Source: Microbacterium sp. H1-D42
GTDB taxonomy: Bacteria; Actinomycetota; Actinomycetes; Actinomycetales; Microbacteriaceae
Length of the DNA: 64,000 bases
NCBI RefSeq assembly: GCF_022637555.1
Contig: NZ_CP093342.1
Location: 3,596,001-3,660,000 of the forward strand
Direction of reading: 5' to 3'
Shown: positions 1 to 7,568 of the stretch, piece by piece
How the letters are laid out: each line of letters begins with the position of its first letter
Numbering within the stretch: position 1 is the stretch's first letter
The notes under the pieces: model-generated
Seen by the model: only the letters and a program-made list of their open reading frames with translations
Database searches by the model: none
Told to the model about the DNA's origin: nothing
Translations under genes and position numbers: made by a program

Positions 1-1085
1 CCAACGCCGTGGCCGGTGAACTCTACGAGCAGCAGGTGGAGTCCAACAACCCGACGACGGTCCGGTTCGAGGTGACCTCGGGCTCGCTGCCGAAGGGCCT
101 GAAGCTCAACAAGGACACCGGTGGCATCATCGGCACCCCCGAGAAGCCCGGCACCAGCAAGTTCACGGTGACGGCGCACAACTCGGCAGGACTCGACTCG
201 GTGTCGAAGAACCTGCAGATCCAGGTGCGGCCGTTCGGCGGCAAGGCGGCGGTCTCGATGAAGGCACCGCTCAGCACCGACGACCCGGTCGTGATCACGG
301 TGCGCAACCCCAACGAGCACGCGCTGAAGAACCTGAACGTCACTCTGTCGGCCGGCGACGGCTGGACCGCCACGCCGGCGAGCACGATCCCGAAGAAGCT
401 CGCGCCAGGGGTATCCGTCGAGATCGCCTTCGACCTCGCCGCCGTCCCCGACGCCGCCAGTGCGCGCACGATCGACCTGCGCGGAGCGGTGACGTACGAC
501 TACCCGGGCTCGAAGGGACTCAGCGAATCGGTGAAGGGCAGCATCATCGTGCCGCTCGCCGACATCTCGCTGGCCTTCAACAACGTCGGCATCACGCACG
601 ACGACAACCCCGGCCCTGGCAACGTCGACGGCGCCCGCAACAGCTACTCGGCCGAGGCACTCGCGGCCGCCGGCCTCGTGGCGGGTGCGGAGTTCACCAA
701 CGACGGCATCACGTACACGTGGCCGTCGGCCGTGGGCACGCCGAACAACGTCAACGGCAGCGCGACCTTCAAGGTCGCCGGCGAGGGAGACCGCCTCGGC
801 TTCCTCGGCAGCGCGATCGGCTCGCAGTCGGGCACGGGTGTCATCACCTACACCGACGGCACGACCCAGCAGTTCACCCTGAGCTTCGAGAACTGGGGCG
901 ACCCGGAGCCCGGCGATGCCGTGGCCAACTCGACGTACCGCAACACTCAGAGCGGTCCGGCGAACCACGGGTACTCGTACCGCGTGTTCGCGGAGCAGGT
1001 GGAGCTCGCAGCGGGCAAGCGCGTGCACACGGTCACGCTGCCGAACAACGGATCCATCCACGTGTTCGCGGCGGCGATCGGCTGA
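1..1085 (+). CDS. 3' end of a secreted Ig-like/NEW3-domain protein (partial)
   Basis: The reading frame is open from the left edge, so the start lies outside the window. The visible 360 residues begin in a putative-Ig (He_PIG-like) domain with the typical 'SGSLPKGLKLNKDTGGIIGTP' style of sequence. An NPCBM-associated NEW3-like beta-sandwich follows (about residues 80-185, 'NLNVTLSAGDGWTATP'). The last 175 residues form a compact domain containing 'DDNPGPGNVDGARNSYS' that recurs at the C-termini of actinobacterial secreted glycosidases. No catalytic domain is visible, so the protein is probably the accessory tail of an exported glycoside hydrolase. The convergent neighbour is a secreted GH20 enzyme with a similar NEW3 domain, which supports a glycan-degradation role. 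The exact family cannot be told from this fragment. Confidence 0.6.
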   Translation, partial: NAVAGELYEQQVESNNPTTVRFEVTSGSLPKGLKLNKDTGGIIGTPEKPGTSKFTVTAHNSAGLDSVSKNLQIQVRPFGGKAAVSMKAPLSTDDPVVITVRNPNEHALKNLNVTLSAGDGWTATPASTIPKKLAPGVSVEIAFDLAAVPDAASARTIDLRGAVTYDYPGSKGLSESVKGSIIVPLADISLAFNNVGITHDDNPGPGNVDGARNSYSAEALAAAGLVAGAEFTNDGITYTWPSAVGTPNNVNGSATFKVAGEGDRLGFLGSAIGSQSGTGVITYTDGTTQQFTLSFENWGDPEPGDAVANSTYRNTQSGPANHGYSYRVFAEQVELAAGKRVHTVTLPNNGSIHVFAAAIG

Positions 1086-1107
1086 GCGCCCCGCGCTGAG
1101 TTCGAAA

Positions 1108-1138
1108 GGAGCCCCGTCGCCTCGTGCGGCGGGGCTCC
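1108..1138 (+). terminator. Rho-independent-type hairpin after the partial gene
   Basis: Arms GGAGCCCCGTCGC and GCGGCGGGGCTCC pair over 13 positions, with one G-T wobble, around a 5-base loop, 22 bases after the stop codon. There is no strong T tract, as is common in high-GC genomes. Confidence 0.6.
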
Positions 1139-1197
1139 GTCGTCGCCCGAGCGGTTCGGTTCGGGAACGGATGCAGGTCGATTGAACGTTTGTGGCG

Positions 1198-1227
1198 CGA
1201 CACGCCGTGGGGGCGGTCCGCGTGTCG
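1198..1227. repeat. Intergenic inverted repeat with a CGACACGC arm
   Basis: CGACACGC (1198-1205) and its exact reverse complement (1220-1227) flank a 14-base GC-rich centre between two convergent genes. The left arm is part of a 9-mer, CGACACGCC, found in three other intergenic gaps in the first 15 kb. The function is unknown. Confidence 0.35.
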
Positions 1228-1290
1228 TGGAGTCTTGTCCTGCATCCTTTCTGGTTAGGCCGCGACCGGGATGGTCGGGGGCGAAAACGC

Positions 1291-1336
1291 CGGATGCCGG
1301 TGGCCGACCCCTGAGAGGGCCGGGCACCGGCATCCG
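1291..1336 (-). terminator. Hairpin terminator of the secreted GH20 gene
   Basis: Perfect 12-base arms (CGGATGCCGGTG at 1291-1302 and its complement at 1325-1336) lie directly after the GH20 stop codon. The position fits a terminator for the minus-strand gene and perhaps a bidirectional one. Confidence 0.6.
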
Positions 1337-1344
1337 ATTCGCTG

Positions 1345-4300
1345 CTACTTGCCGCTTCCGCTGAGCTTCAGCGGGGCATCGTCGCTCGCTCCCGTCACCG
1401 TGCCGGTGAGGATGAGCTGGTGCTTGCCACCCTTGCTGTTCTTCGGAACAACGACGTCCTCGGCGATCCTGCCCTCGGCGTCGGCGGTGAGCGTGGCGAT
1501 CAGCGTCTCGGTGTTCGGCCCGTGCTTGAGCAGCACGACCTCGATCGGCTCGCCGGGTGCGAAGCCCGCCCCGGTGACGCCGACAGTGCCCCCGAACGCG
1601 GCGCGGTCACGGTCGACGGTGATCGAGGCTTCATAGCTCGGCGCCTCCTGCACCGGACCCGCCGCGGCGAGCTCGCCGACCGTCGCCCACGGGTTTCCGT
1701 TGACCTCCGACAGAGCGACCAGCTTCAGGTAACGCGCCGACTGAGCCGGGAATCCGGCGATCTGCGCATCACCCGTGTTGGCGAACGCGCCGGACGAGAC
1801 GGGCTCGCCCCACACACCGTCGATCGTCGCGACGTCGGTGGAGGCGTACACCTCATACTCACCGATGCGACCGTTCGCACCGCCCGAGCCGGTGCTGCTG
1901 CGACCGGTGTAGACCAGGCCGCACACCTGCTGTGCCTCACCGAGGTCGATGACGATCGAGTGCGGGTACTGCGCCTCCGGGCTCGACCACTGCGAGTGCC
2001 AGTAGGTCGCGGGGTTGCCGTCGATGGCGGCCGTTGCCGGTCCGTTCGGTGCGGGCTCGCCCGAGCGCTGCTCGCTGGAGACCGCGGCGATGGCGGTGGG
2101 TCGCACTGTTCCGGCGGCGCAGACTGAGTTGGCCTGCGTCTGACCCGAAGCGATGACCGTGCCGTCGGCGCCGACCAGTTCGAAGACGAACCCGCCGGTT
2201 CCGGTTGCCGCATTGACGTTGAACAGCTTCGCGTTGACCTCGGCGCTGTCGCTCGCGGCGATGTCGTCGAGCGCGAAGTTCGCGGGCAGAGCCGTCCAGC
2301 CGTCGGCCGCCTTCACCCGGAGGGCCGCTCCGGCGAGGGCATCCCCCGTCGAGTTGTTCACGGTGACCGTCACGTCGGCCGACTGACCGGGCGAGGCGGT
2401 GACGAACCCGGGCACCACGTTGACCGAGACGTCTCCGACCACGGTCCAGGCGGTGCGGCCCCAGTCTGCCGGCGTCTGCACGACGCGACCGTCGGCGACG
2501 TTCTTGAACCCTTCGCCGGCCACGGGCACGTCGTTCAGGCCCTGTGAGACCGACACGAACTGCTGGCTGGCGGCGTTGGCGATCGTGTAGCCGCCGTCGA
2601 CCTTGCGCACCTGCCACTTCTGCAGGGTCGTGGTGGCGCACGTGCTCAGGGTGATGTCCACGCCGATCTCGACGGGCACGTTCAGGCGCATGGTCCCGTC
2701 GCCTGCCACGCTCAGGCAGCGCCCGTCGGCGGATGCGATCGTGTAGTAGCCGTCGTCTGTGCGGGTGAACGTGAAGGTCTCACCGGCATCCGAGAGCACG
2801 GTGCCAGCACCCTCGCCCGCGGCGAGCGCGCCGCCATCGGTCGACAGCGTGAACGCACCGGACGGCAGCGGCTGACGATCGGCGTTCTCCCACAGCGGGG
2901 CACGGCCGATGGTGTCCATCGAGGTCTTGAAGTCGGCGTACGTCGCCCACGGACGCTCGTCCGTCCACGTCGACTGCGCGACGAAGCGCAGCGGCTCGTA
3001 CATCCGCTGCTCGGTGGTGTTCTCGGCCTCGCTCGGGGTGCCGCCGTCTGGCCAGATGCTCATCCGCGCGCCGAGGATCTTGTCGGCGCCGCTTGTGATC
3101 TTCTGACCGTAGAACTGCTCAGGGGTCCAGCCGTTCTCGTACAGGCCCTTGCTGTCCACGCCGTAGCCGCCGCGCACCATGTACAGCGAGTTCGAGATGT
3201 TGTTCACCTCGTGGCCCCAGTCGATGAACTGCTGCGGCTTGATCGTGGATCCGGCCTGGTTCCAGTGCTCGACAATGATGTCGGTGTCGAAGTCGACGAA
3301 CTGGTTATCGCGCATCACGCCGTCATTCCAGATGCGCAGCGTCTTGCCCTTGGACTTGACGTAGTCGTTGATCTTGTTGACGTACCAGGCGACGACGTCG
3401 TTCTCGGTCGCTCCTGCGCCGAACTGCTGCTGAGCGAAGCGCTTGATCTGCGGGTAGTTGGCGTAGCCGCTGCCGAGCATGTACTCGTCGACGCCCATGT
3501 GCCAGTAGTCGCTGTCGAAGGCCTCGAAGTACTCGTCGATCAGGTCGGTGTAGAAGTCGTAGGAGGCGTCCTTGGTGATGTCCATGCGGACCTCGTCCTT
3601 GGCGCCGGTGCTCTCGTTGGTCAGCTGCAGCTCTGGCATGTTCTCGAGCCAGATCTCCATGTGACCCGGGGAGTTGATCTCGGGGATCACGTCGATGCCG
3701 TAGCGCTTCGCCTTCTCGACGAGAGCGGTGATGTCCTCCTTCGTGTAGTACGACCAGGTGTTGGTCTGCGGGTACTCGTCGACCTTGACCTTCAGCTCGA
3801 CCATGAGCGTGTTCAGCTTGAGGAACGCCATGTCCTCGATCAGCCGGTCGATGAACTCGGTCGAGATGTTGATGACACAGGCGCACACGGTGACGCCGCG
3901 CTCGGGGTACTCGGGCACGTCGATGACCGAGCCGCGTGGCAGGGTGTCCTGCTGCGTCAGCATCTGCAGTACGGTGCGGGTGCCGTTGAAGACGCCAGCG
4001 GCGTCGGCGCCGGTGATGACGATGCTCTCGCCGACCTGCAGGTCGTAGCCCTGCGCGCCGAGGTCGTCGCGTGCGTCGTCGACGCGCAGCTCGATGTCGC
4101 CTGCGGCCGCATCGGCCGTCTCGACGCTCGCGGCCGGGTAGTCGGGGCGCAGCTCGTCGCGCAGGATGCCTGCCGTCGAGGTCAGGTGCGCGTCGGCGCC
4201 GTCGGCGATGATCGCGATGTCGTCGGATGCTGAGAACGTGCCGTCTACCTGCTGCCAGCCGTCGATGGAGGGGATGACGTCGGGCAGCGGGGCGGATGCC

Positions 4301-4413
4301 AGGGCGGCCGGGGCCGTGAAGGCGAGGGACCCGATGACGAAGGCCGTGGTGGTGACGGTGGCCGCGAGCGCTGTGCGCAGGCGACGCCCTGGTCTGCTGG
4401 TCGGTGATCTCAC
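1345..4413 (-). CDS. Secreted GH20 beta-N-acetylhexosaminidase, multidomain
   Basis: The 1022-residue exported enzyme should release terminal GlcNAc from chitin oligomers or glycans. The GTG start at 4413 is preferred because AGAGG lies 8 bases upstream and the resulting N-terminus is a clean signal peptide ('TALAATVTTTAFVIGSLAF', then 'ALASAPLP'). The ATG codons further upstream (4497-4479) lie at or before the predicted transcription start. Order of domains: GH20b-like N-domain, GH20 barrel with the catalytic Asp309-Glu310 pair ('HMGVDEYM'), a ricin-like or linker segment, a NEW3 beta-sandwich, an F5/8-type C (CBM32-like) carbohydrate-binding domain ending near 'LKLVALSEVNGNPWATVGEL', and a short final beta-rich domain. 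There is no LPXTG-like anchor, so the enzyme is probably released. The divergent LacI gene and the following kinase suggest a GlcNAc salvage locus. Confidence 0.9.
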   Translation of the reverse strand: MRSPTSRPGRRLRTALAATVTTTAFVIGSLAFTAPAALASAPLPDVIPSIDGWQQVDGTFSASDDIAIIADGADAHLTSTAGILRDELRPDYPAASVETADAAAGDIELRVDDARDDLGAQGYDLQVGESIVITGADAAGVFNGTRTVLQMLTQQDTLPRGSVIDVPEYPERGVTVCACVINISTEFIDRLIEDMAFLKLNTLMVELKVKVDEYPQTNTWSYYTKEDITALVEKAKRYGIDVIPEINSPGHMEIWLENMPELQLTNESTGAKDEVRMDITKDASYDFYTDLIDEYFEAFDSDYWHMGVDEYMLGSGYANYPQIKRFAQQQFGAGATENDVVAWYVNKINDYVKSKGKTLRIWNDGVMRDNQFVDFDTDIIVEHWNQAGSTIKPQQFIDWGHEVNNISNSLYMVRGGYGVDSKGLYENGWTPEQFYGQKITSGADKILGARMSIWPDGGTPSEAENTTEQRMYEPLRFVAQSTWTDERPWATYADFKTSMDTIGRAPLWENADRQPLPSGAFTLSTDGGALAAGEGAGTVLSDAGETFTFTRTDDGYYTIASADGRCLSVAGDGTMRLNVPVEIGVDITLSTCATTTLQKWQVRKVDGGYTIANAASQQFVSVSQGLNDVPVAGEGFKNVADGRVVQTPADWGRTAWTVVGDVSVNVVPGFVTASPGQSADVTVTVNNSTGDALAGAALRVKAADGWTALPANFALDDIAASDSAEVNAKLFNVNAATGTGGFVFELVGADGTVIASGQTQANSVCAAGTVRPTAIAAVSSEQRSGEPAPNGPATAAIDGNPATYWHSQWSSPEAQYPHSIVIDLGEAQQVCGLVYTGRSSTGSGGANGRIGEYEVYASTDVATIDGVWGEPVSSGAFANTGDAQIAGFPAQSARYLKLVALSEVNGNPWATVGELAAAGPVQEAPSYEASITVDRDRAAFGGTVGVTGAGFAPGEPIEVVLLKHGPNTETLIATLTADAEGRIAEDVVVPKNSKGGKHQLILTGTVTGASDDAPLKLSGSGK

Positions 4414-4479
4414 GGGGAGTGCCTCTCTGTGGGGACGGCGACGTCTCGAAGGGGGAGCGACATCGCTCGTATGTGGCAT

Positions 4480-4513
4480 CGATAACATACTTGTCATCGC
4501 TAAGCTGTGTCAA
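4480..4513 (-). promoter_or_regulatory. GH20 promoter with a LacI-type operator over the -10 box
   Basis: On the minus strand TTGACA (4513-4508), an 18-base spacer and TATGTT (4489-4484) form a good sigma70-like promoter. A 20-bp imperfect palindrome, CGATAACA-tact-TGTCATCG (4480-4499), covers the -10 box. This is the expected site for the adjacent LacI-family protein. The layout places the transcript start near 4477 and so excludes the ATG codons further upstream. Confidence 0.6.
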
Positions 4514-4533
4514 CGAATCGAGCGGAGGTCGCG

Positions 4534-5550
4534 GTGAAAGACGCGCAGAGCAAGGCGCCGGGGATGCTGGACGTCGCCAGGGTGGCCGGCGTGTCGGCGC
4601 AGACCGTGTCGCGGGTGCTTCGCGACCATCCGTACGTCTCCGACGACAAGCGCCAGCGGGTACTGGATGCCGTCGAGCAGCTCGGCTACCGGATGAACAC
4701 CGCCGCCCGCGCGCTGTCCTCTGGCCGCACCCGCACGATCGGCGTGGTCAGCATGGCCACCGAGTCCTACGCCGGGGCGATGACCCAGTCAGCCATCGAA
4801 CATGCCGCTGACGGCATGCACTACAGCGTGGTCGGGGCGCAGATCTCCAGCGTCGGGGTGGAGTCCATCAGCGCCGCACTCGGACGCCTGGAGCGGCTGG
4901 GGGCCGAAGCGCTCATCCTCGCGGTGCCGCTGCGCACCCCGGACAGCCGCGTCGAGGCCATCGCCGACCGCCTGCCGACCGCCACGATCGGCGGGTCCCC
5001 GGTCAGTCGAGCGCGTTCGCTCGACGTCGATCAGCGAGCCGTCGCCCGCCTGGCGTCCGAGCACCTGCTCGCGCTCGGACACCACACCGTGCAGCACATC
5101 ACCGGTCCGGACGACTGGGTGGACTCCGTCGAGCGCACGGCGGGATGGCAGGAGGCGCTGGCAGCAGCCGGGCGCCCAGTGCCCAAGACGATCCATGGCG
5201 ACTGGTCGCCGGAGTCCGGCTATCAGGCCGGCCTGCGCCTCGGCGCGGATCCCGACGTCACGGCGATCTTCGTCGCCAGCGATGAGATGGCCTTCGGGGT
5301 GGTGCGGGCCCTGCATGAGCGCGGTCGACGCGTGCCGCAAGATGTCTCGATCGTCGGGGTCGACGACGTGCGCCTGGCCGCGTACTGCACCCCCGCCCTG
5401 ACCACCGTCGCGCAGCCGTTCGCTGAGCTTGGGCGCAGCGCCGTGGCATCCGTCACCGCGCGACTGGAGGGCCGCGACGACCCGACCAGCGACCTCACGC
5501 TCACCCCCGAGCTGATCGTCCGCGCCTCCACCGCTCCGCCCGCCGGTTGA
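4534..5550 (+). CDS. LacI-family transcriptional regulator
   Basis: The 338-residue protein has an N-terminal LacI helix-turn-helix (about residues 12-31, 'LDVARVAGVSAQTVSRVLRD') and hinge helix, followed by a periplasmic-binding-protein-like effector domain ('GVDDVRLAAYCTPALTTVAQP'). The GTG start at 4534 is chosen because GGAGG lies 5 bases upstream; a longer frame from 4507 has no ribosome site. It is divergent from the secreted hexosaminidase and followed by a sugar kinase, so it probably represses both genes and senses a GlcNAc-derived sugar. The effector is inferred, not seen. Confidence 0.85.
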   Translation: MKDAQSKAPGMLDVARVAGVSAQTVSRVLRDHPYVSDDKRQRVLDAVEQLGYRMNTAARALSSGRTRTIGVVSMATESYAGAMTQSAIEHAADGMHYSVVGAQISSVGVESISAALGRLERLGAEALILAVPLRTPDSRVEAIADRLPTATIGGSPVSRARSLDVDQRAVARLASEHLLALGHHTVQHITGPDDWVDSVERTAGWQEALAAAGRPVPKTIHGDWSPESGYQAGLRLGADPDVTAIFVASDEMAFGVVRALHERGRRVPQDVSIVGVDDVRLAAYCTPALTTVAQPFAELGRSAVASVTARLEGRDDPTSDLTLTPELIVRASTAPPAG

Positions 5551-5667
5551 CGGTCGGCCCCCCCTGCGATGACAGGGGTCATCGCCGCTGGGCAGCGGGG
5601 CCGGATGTCTTACGCTGGCTGTTGGCCCTCTGCCCGATCGGGCCGCTCACCCCCGAGGAGTTCCCGC

Positions 5668-6609
5668 ATGTCAGACGCACCGCAGAGCGCCCCCGAGCTG
5701 CTCGCCATCGACGCCGGCCAGACCGGCATCAAGGTGCGCCTGCGTCGTGCCGACGGCTCCACGCATGACGATGTCTTCTCGGGCGTGCTCACCGACCGTC
5801 CGCTGCTTGGCCAACTGGCCGAGGTCGCCGAGAGCGTCGTGCGCTCGGCCGGCGCCGCACCGCACACGATGACGCTCGGCGTGTCAGGCCTCACCGACGC
5901 GCGCGTCGAGGCAGAGGGGCTGATGCAGCGACCCGCGCTGGCCGGCGTGCAGCGTATCGTCGCTACGCACGATTCGGTGACATCGTTCCTCGGGGTGCTC
6001 GGCGACCAGTACGGCTCCGTCGTCGCCGCCGGCACCGGTGTCGTCACCCTCGGCGTCGGGCCGCAGCACTCCACCCGCGTCGACGGGTGGGGCTACATCA
6101 TGGGCGACGCTGGCAGCGGCTACTGGATCGGCCGCGCGGCATTGGATGCCGTGATGCGCGCCTACGACGGCCGAGGACCCGTCACCGCCCTCACCGCTTC
6201 GGTGCAGGAACGCTGGCCCGACCTCGAGAGCGCGTACACCCAGTTGCAGGCCTCGCACGATCGCGTACGCACCGTCGCGTCGTTCGCGGCGAAGGTGGCC
6301 GAGTTCGCCGGAACCGGGGATGCCGTAGCCGTGCGCATCTGCCAGGAAGCCGCCCGCGAGCTGGCACTCGCGGCACTCGCATCGCTGCGTGTCGTCGACG
6401 CGCCGGCGGATGCCGCCGTGGGTGCGGTCGGCGGGGTGTTCGGGTCAGATGCCATCCGCAGTGCCTTCATCGACGCGGTGCGCGCCGAGCGATCGGATGC
6501 CCGATTCGTGCCCCCCATCGGCTCTGGCATCGACGGTGCCGTGGCCCTCGCCGACCTTGGCCCGAACCACCCGCTGCGCGAGCGTTTCGCCGACGTGACC
6601 CGCGGCTGA
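5668..6609 (+). CDS. BadF/BadG-type sugar kinase, probably N-acetylglucosamine kinase
   Basis: The 313-residue ASKHA-fold kinase has the phosphate-1 motif at residues 14-19 ('IDAGQTGIK') and an adenosine/phosphate loop 'VAAGTGVVTLG' near residue 120, followed by 'GYIMGDAGSGYWIGR', typical of GlcNAc kinases of the BadF/BadG/BcrA/BcrD family. GAGGAG lies 7 bases before the ATG at 5668. It should phosphorylate GlcNAc (or glucosamine) taken up after extracellular hexosaminidase action. It lies 117 bases after the LacI gene on the same strand, so co-transcription is plausible. Substrate identity is inferred from family and context. Confidence 0.8.
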   Translation: MSDAPQSAPELLAIDAGQTGIKVRLRRADGSTHDDVFSGVLTDRPLLGQLAEVAESVVRSAGAAPHTMTLGVSGLTDARVEAEGLMQRPALAGVQRIVATHDSVTSFLGVLGDQYGSVVAAGTGVVTLGVGPQHSTRVDGWGYIMGDAGSGYWIGRAALDAVMRAYDGRGPVTALTASVQERWPDLESAYTQLQASHDRVRTVASFAAKVAEFAGTGDAVAVRICQEAARELALAALASLRVVDAPADAAVGAVGGVFGSDAIRSAFIDAVRAERSDARFVPPIGSGIDGAVALADLGPNHPLRERFADVTRG

Positions 6610-6613
6610 TCGT

Positions 6614-6699
6614 CCTGGGTCGGGAGGAGTTCTCACGCTCGGGAGGACGTTCTGGGCGAAAAGCTCCTCCCGAGGCAGAGTTCTCCTCCCGAGGCAGAC
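6614..6699. repeat. Nested inverted and direct repeats between convergent genes
   Basis: The unit CGGGAGGA (C/G)nTTCT occurs twice on the plus strand (6621 and 6640) and twice in reverse complement (6664-6671 and 6684-6691, ending CTCCTCCCG). The copies can pair as one nested hairpin. The element fills the gap between the kinase and ZIP genes and could terminate both transcripts. It could also be a small palindromic repeat family. Confidence 0.45.
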
Positions 6700-6709
6700 C
6701 AAGAGCCCG

Positions 6710-7417
6710 CTACGCGGTGAGCGCGAGGCCGGCAGCCACGGCGAACCCGAGCACCGTGGCGAGGCCGGTCGACTCCTTGGCCTTCGACTGCGCCTCGGGA
6801 ATCATCGAATCGACGAGCATCACCAGCAGTGCGCCGGCCGCGAAGCCGTTCGCCGCCGCGCGGAAGTCAGGACCGACGGCATCCGCCAGCGCGTACCCGG
6901 CGACCGTCGCCAGGGCACACGCCACCGCGACACCCGCCCACAGCAACACGACGCGGCCCTTACGCATGCCCGATTCGAGCAAATCTGACGCGGACCCGAT
7001 CGACTCCGGCAGGTTCGACACCAGGATCGCGACGACCAGCGCGATGCCGACGCCATCACCTGAGGCGACGCCGATACCGAGAACGAGCTGCTCCGGGATG
7101 CCGTCGAGCAGTGCCGCCACGGCAAGCGAGGGGCCGCCGGCGGGCTGATGCGTCTTGGCCTGGCGGGCATCGAGGATGCGCGCCGCGATGTAATAGGCGA
7201 TCGCGCCCGCGGCGACGCCGATGACGAGGGGGACGGCGCCGGCCAGCTGCAGTCCCTCTTCCCAGAGTTCGAAGGCGATGGATGCCATCAGCGCACCCGC
7301 CCCGAAGCCGAGTACGATGCCGAGCCACTTCGGCGGCCAGCGGCGCAGCAGCGCGAGCAGCGCGCCGACCAGCAGCGGCGACGCCGCCACGACCCCCCAC
7401 AGCACCGCCTGTCCCAT
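6710..7417 (-). CDS. ZIP-family divalent metal transporter
   Basis: The 235-residue integral membrane protein has about eight hydrophobic segments and the two ZIP core motifs in degenerate form: 'LDGIPEQLVLGIG' in the TM4 position and 'SNLPESIGSAS' in the TM5 position. It resembles the bacterial ZIP subgroup thought to move zinc or other divalent cations. The ATG at 7417 starts directly in the first membrane segment; the longer frame upstream runs into a strong palindrome and is less likely. The usual metal-site histidine of TM4 is replaced, so the metal cannot be named. It stands alone between convergent and divergent neighbours. Confidence 0.8.
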   Translation of the reverse strand: MGQAVLWGVVAASPLLVGALLALLRRWPPKWLGIVLGFGAGALMASIAFELWEEGLQLAGAVPLVIGVAAGAIAYYIAARILDARQAKTHQPAGGPSLAVAALLDGIPEQLVLGIGVASGDGVGIALVVAILVSNLPESIGSASDLLESGMRKGRVVLLWAGVAVACALATVAGYALADAVGPDFRAAANGFAAGALLVMLVDSMIPEAQSKAKESTGLATVLGFAVAAGLALTA

Positions 7418-7480
7418 GGCGACTACCGTACGCCCAGTGCGGCCCGACCCCGGGCATCCGACACCCGCCCGGAACACATC

Positions 7481-7542
7481 GGGGGCCGACGCGCCACATG
7501 TCGGACCGGTTCGCCGGTCCGACATGTGGCGTGTCGACCCCC
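7481..7542 (-). terminator. 62-base hairpin with a TTCG loop
   Basis: The inner 18-base arms (7492-7509 and 7514-7531) are perfect complements around a TTCG tetraloop. The arms extend to 29 bases with only two mismatches. The element lies 26 bases after the stop codon of the minus-strand adhesin gene, so a terminator role is likely. It is far longer than needed for that and may belong to a palindromic repeat family. Confidence 0.6.
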
Positions 7543-7568
7543 AGAGTGCAACGGGCCGTTCGACCCGC

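Noticed and set aside
3211..4233. A 340-codon frame opposite the secreted GH20 gene
   Set aside because: Low-complexity Val/Leu/Asp-rich translation with no family features; an antisense artefact of GC bias.
4414..4497. Longer start of the secreted GH20 protein at 4497
   Set aside because: It lies on the promoter and operator, upstream of the predicted transcript start, and would bury the signal peptide behind 28 polar residues.
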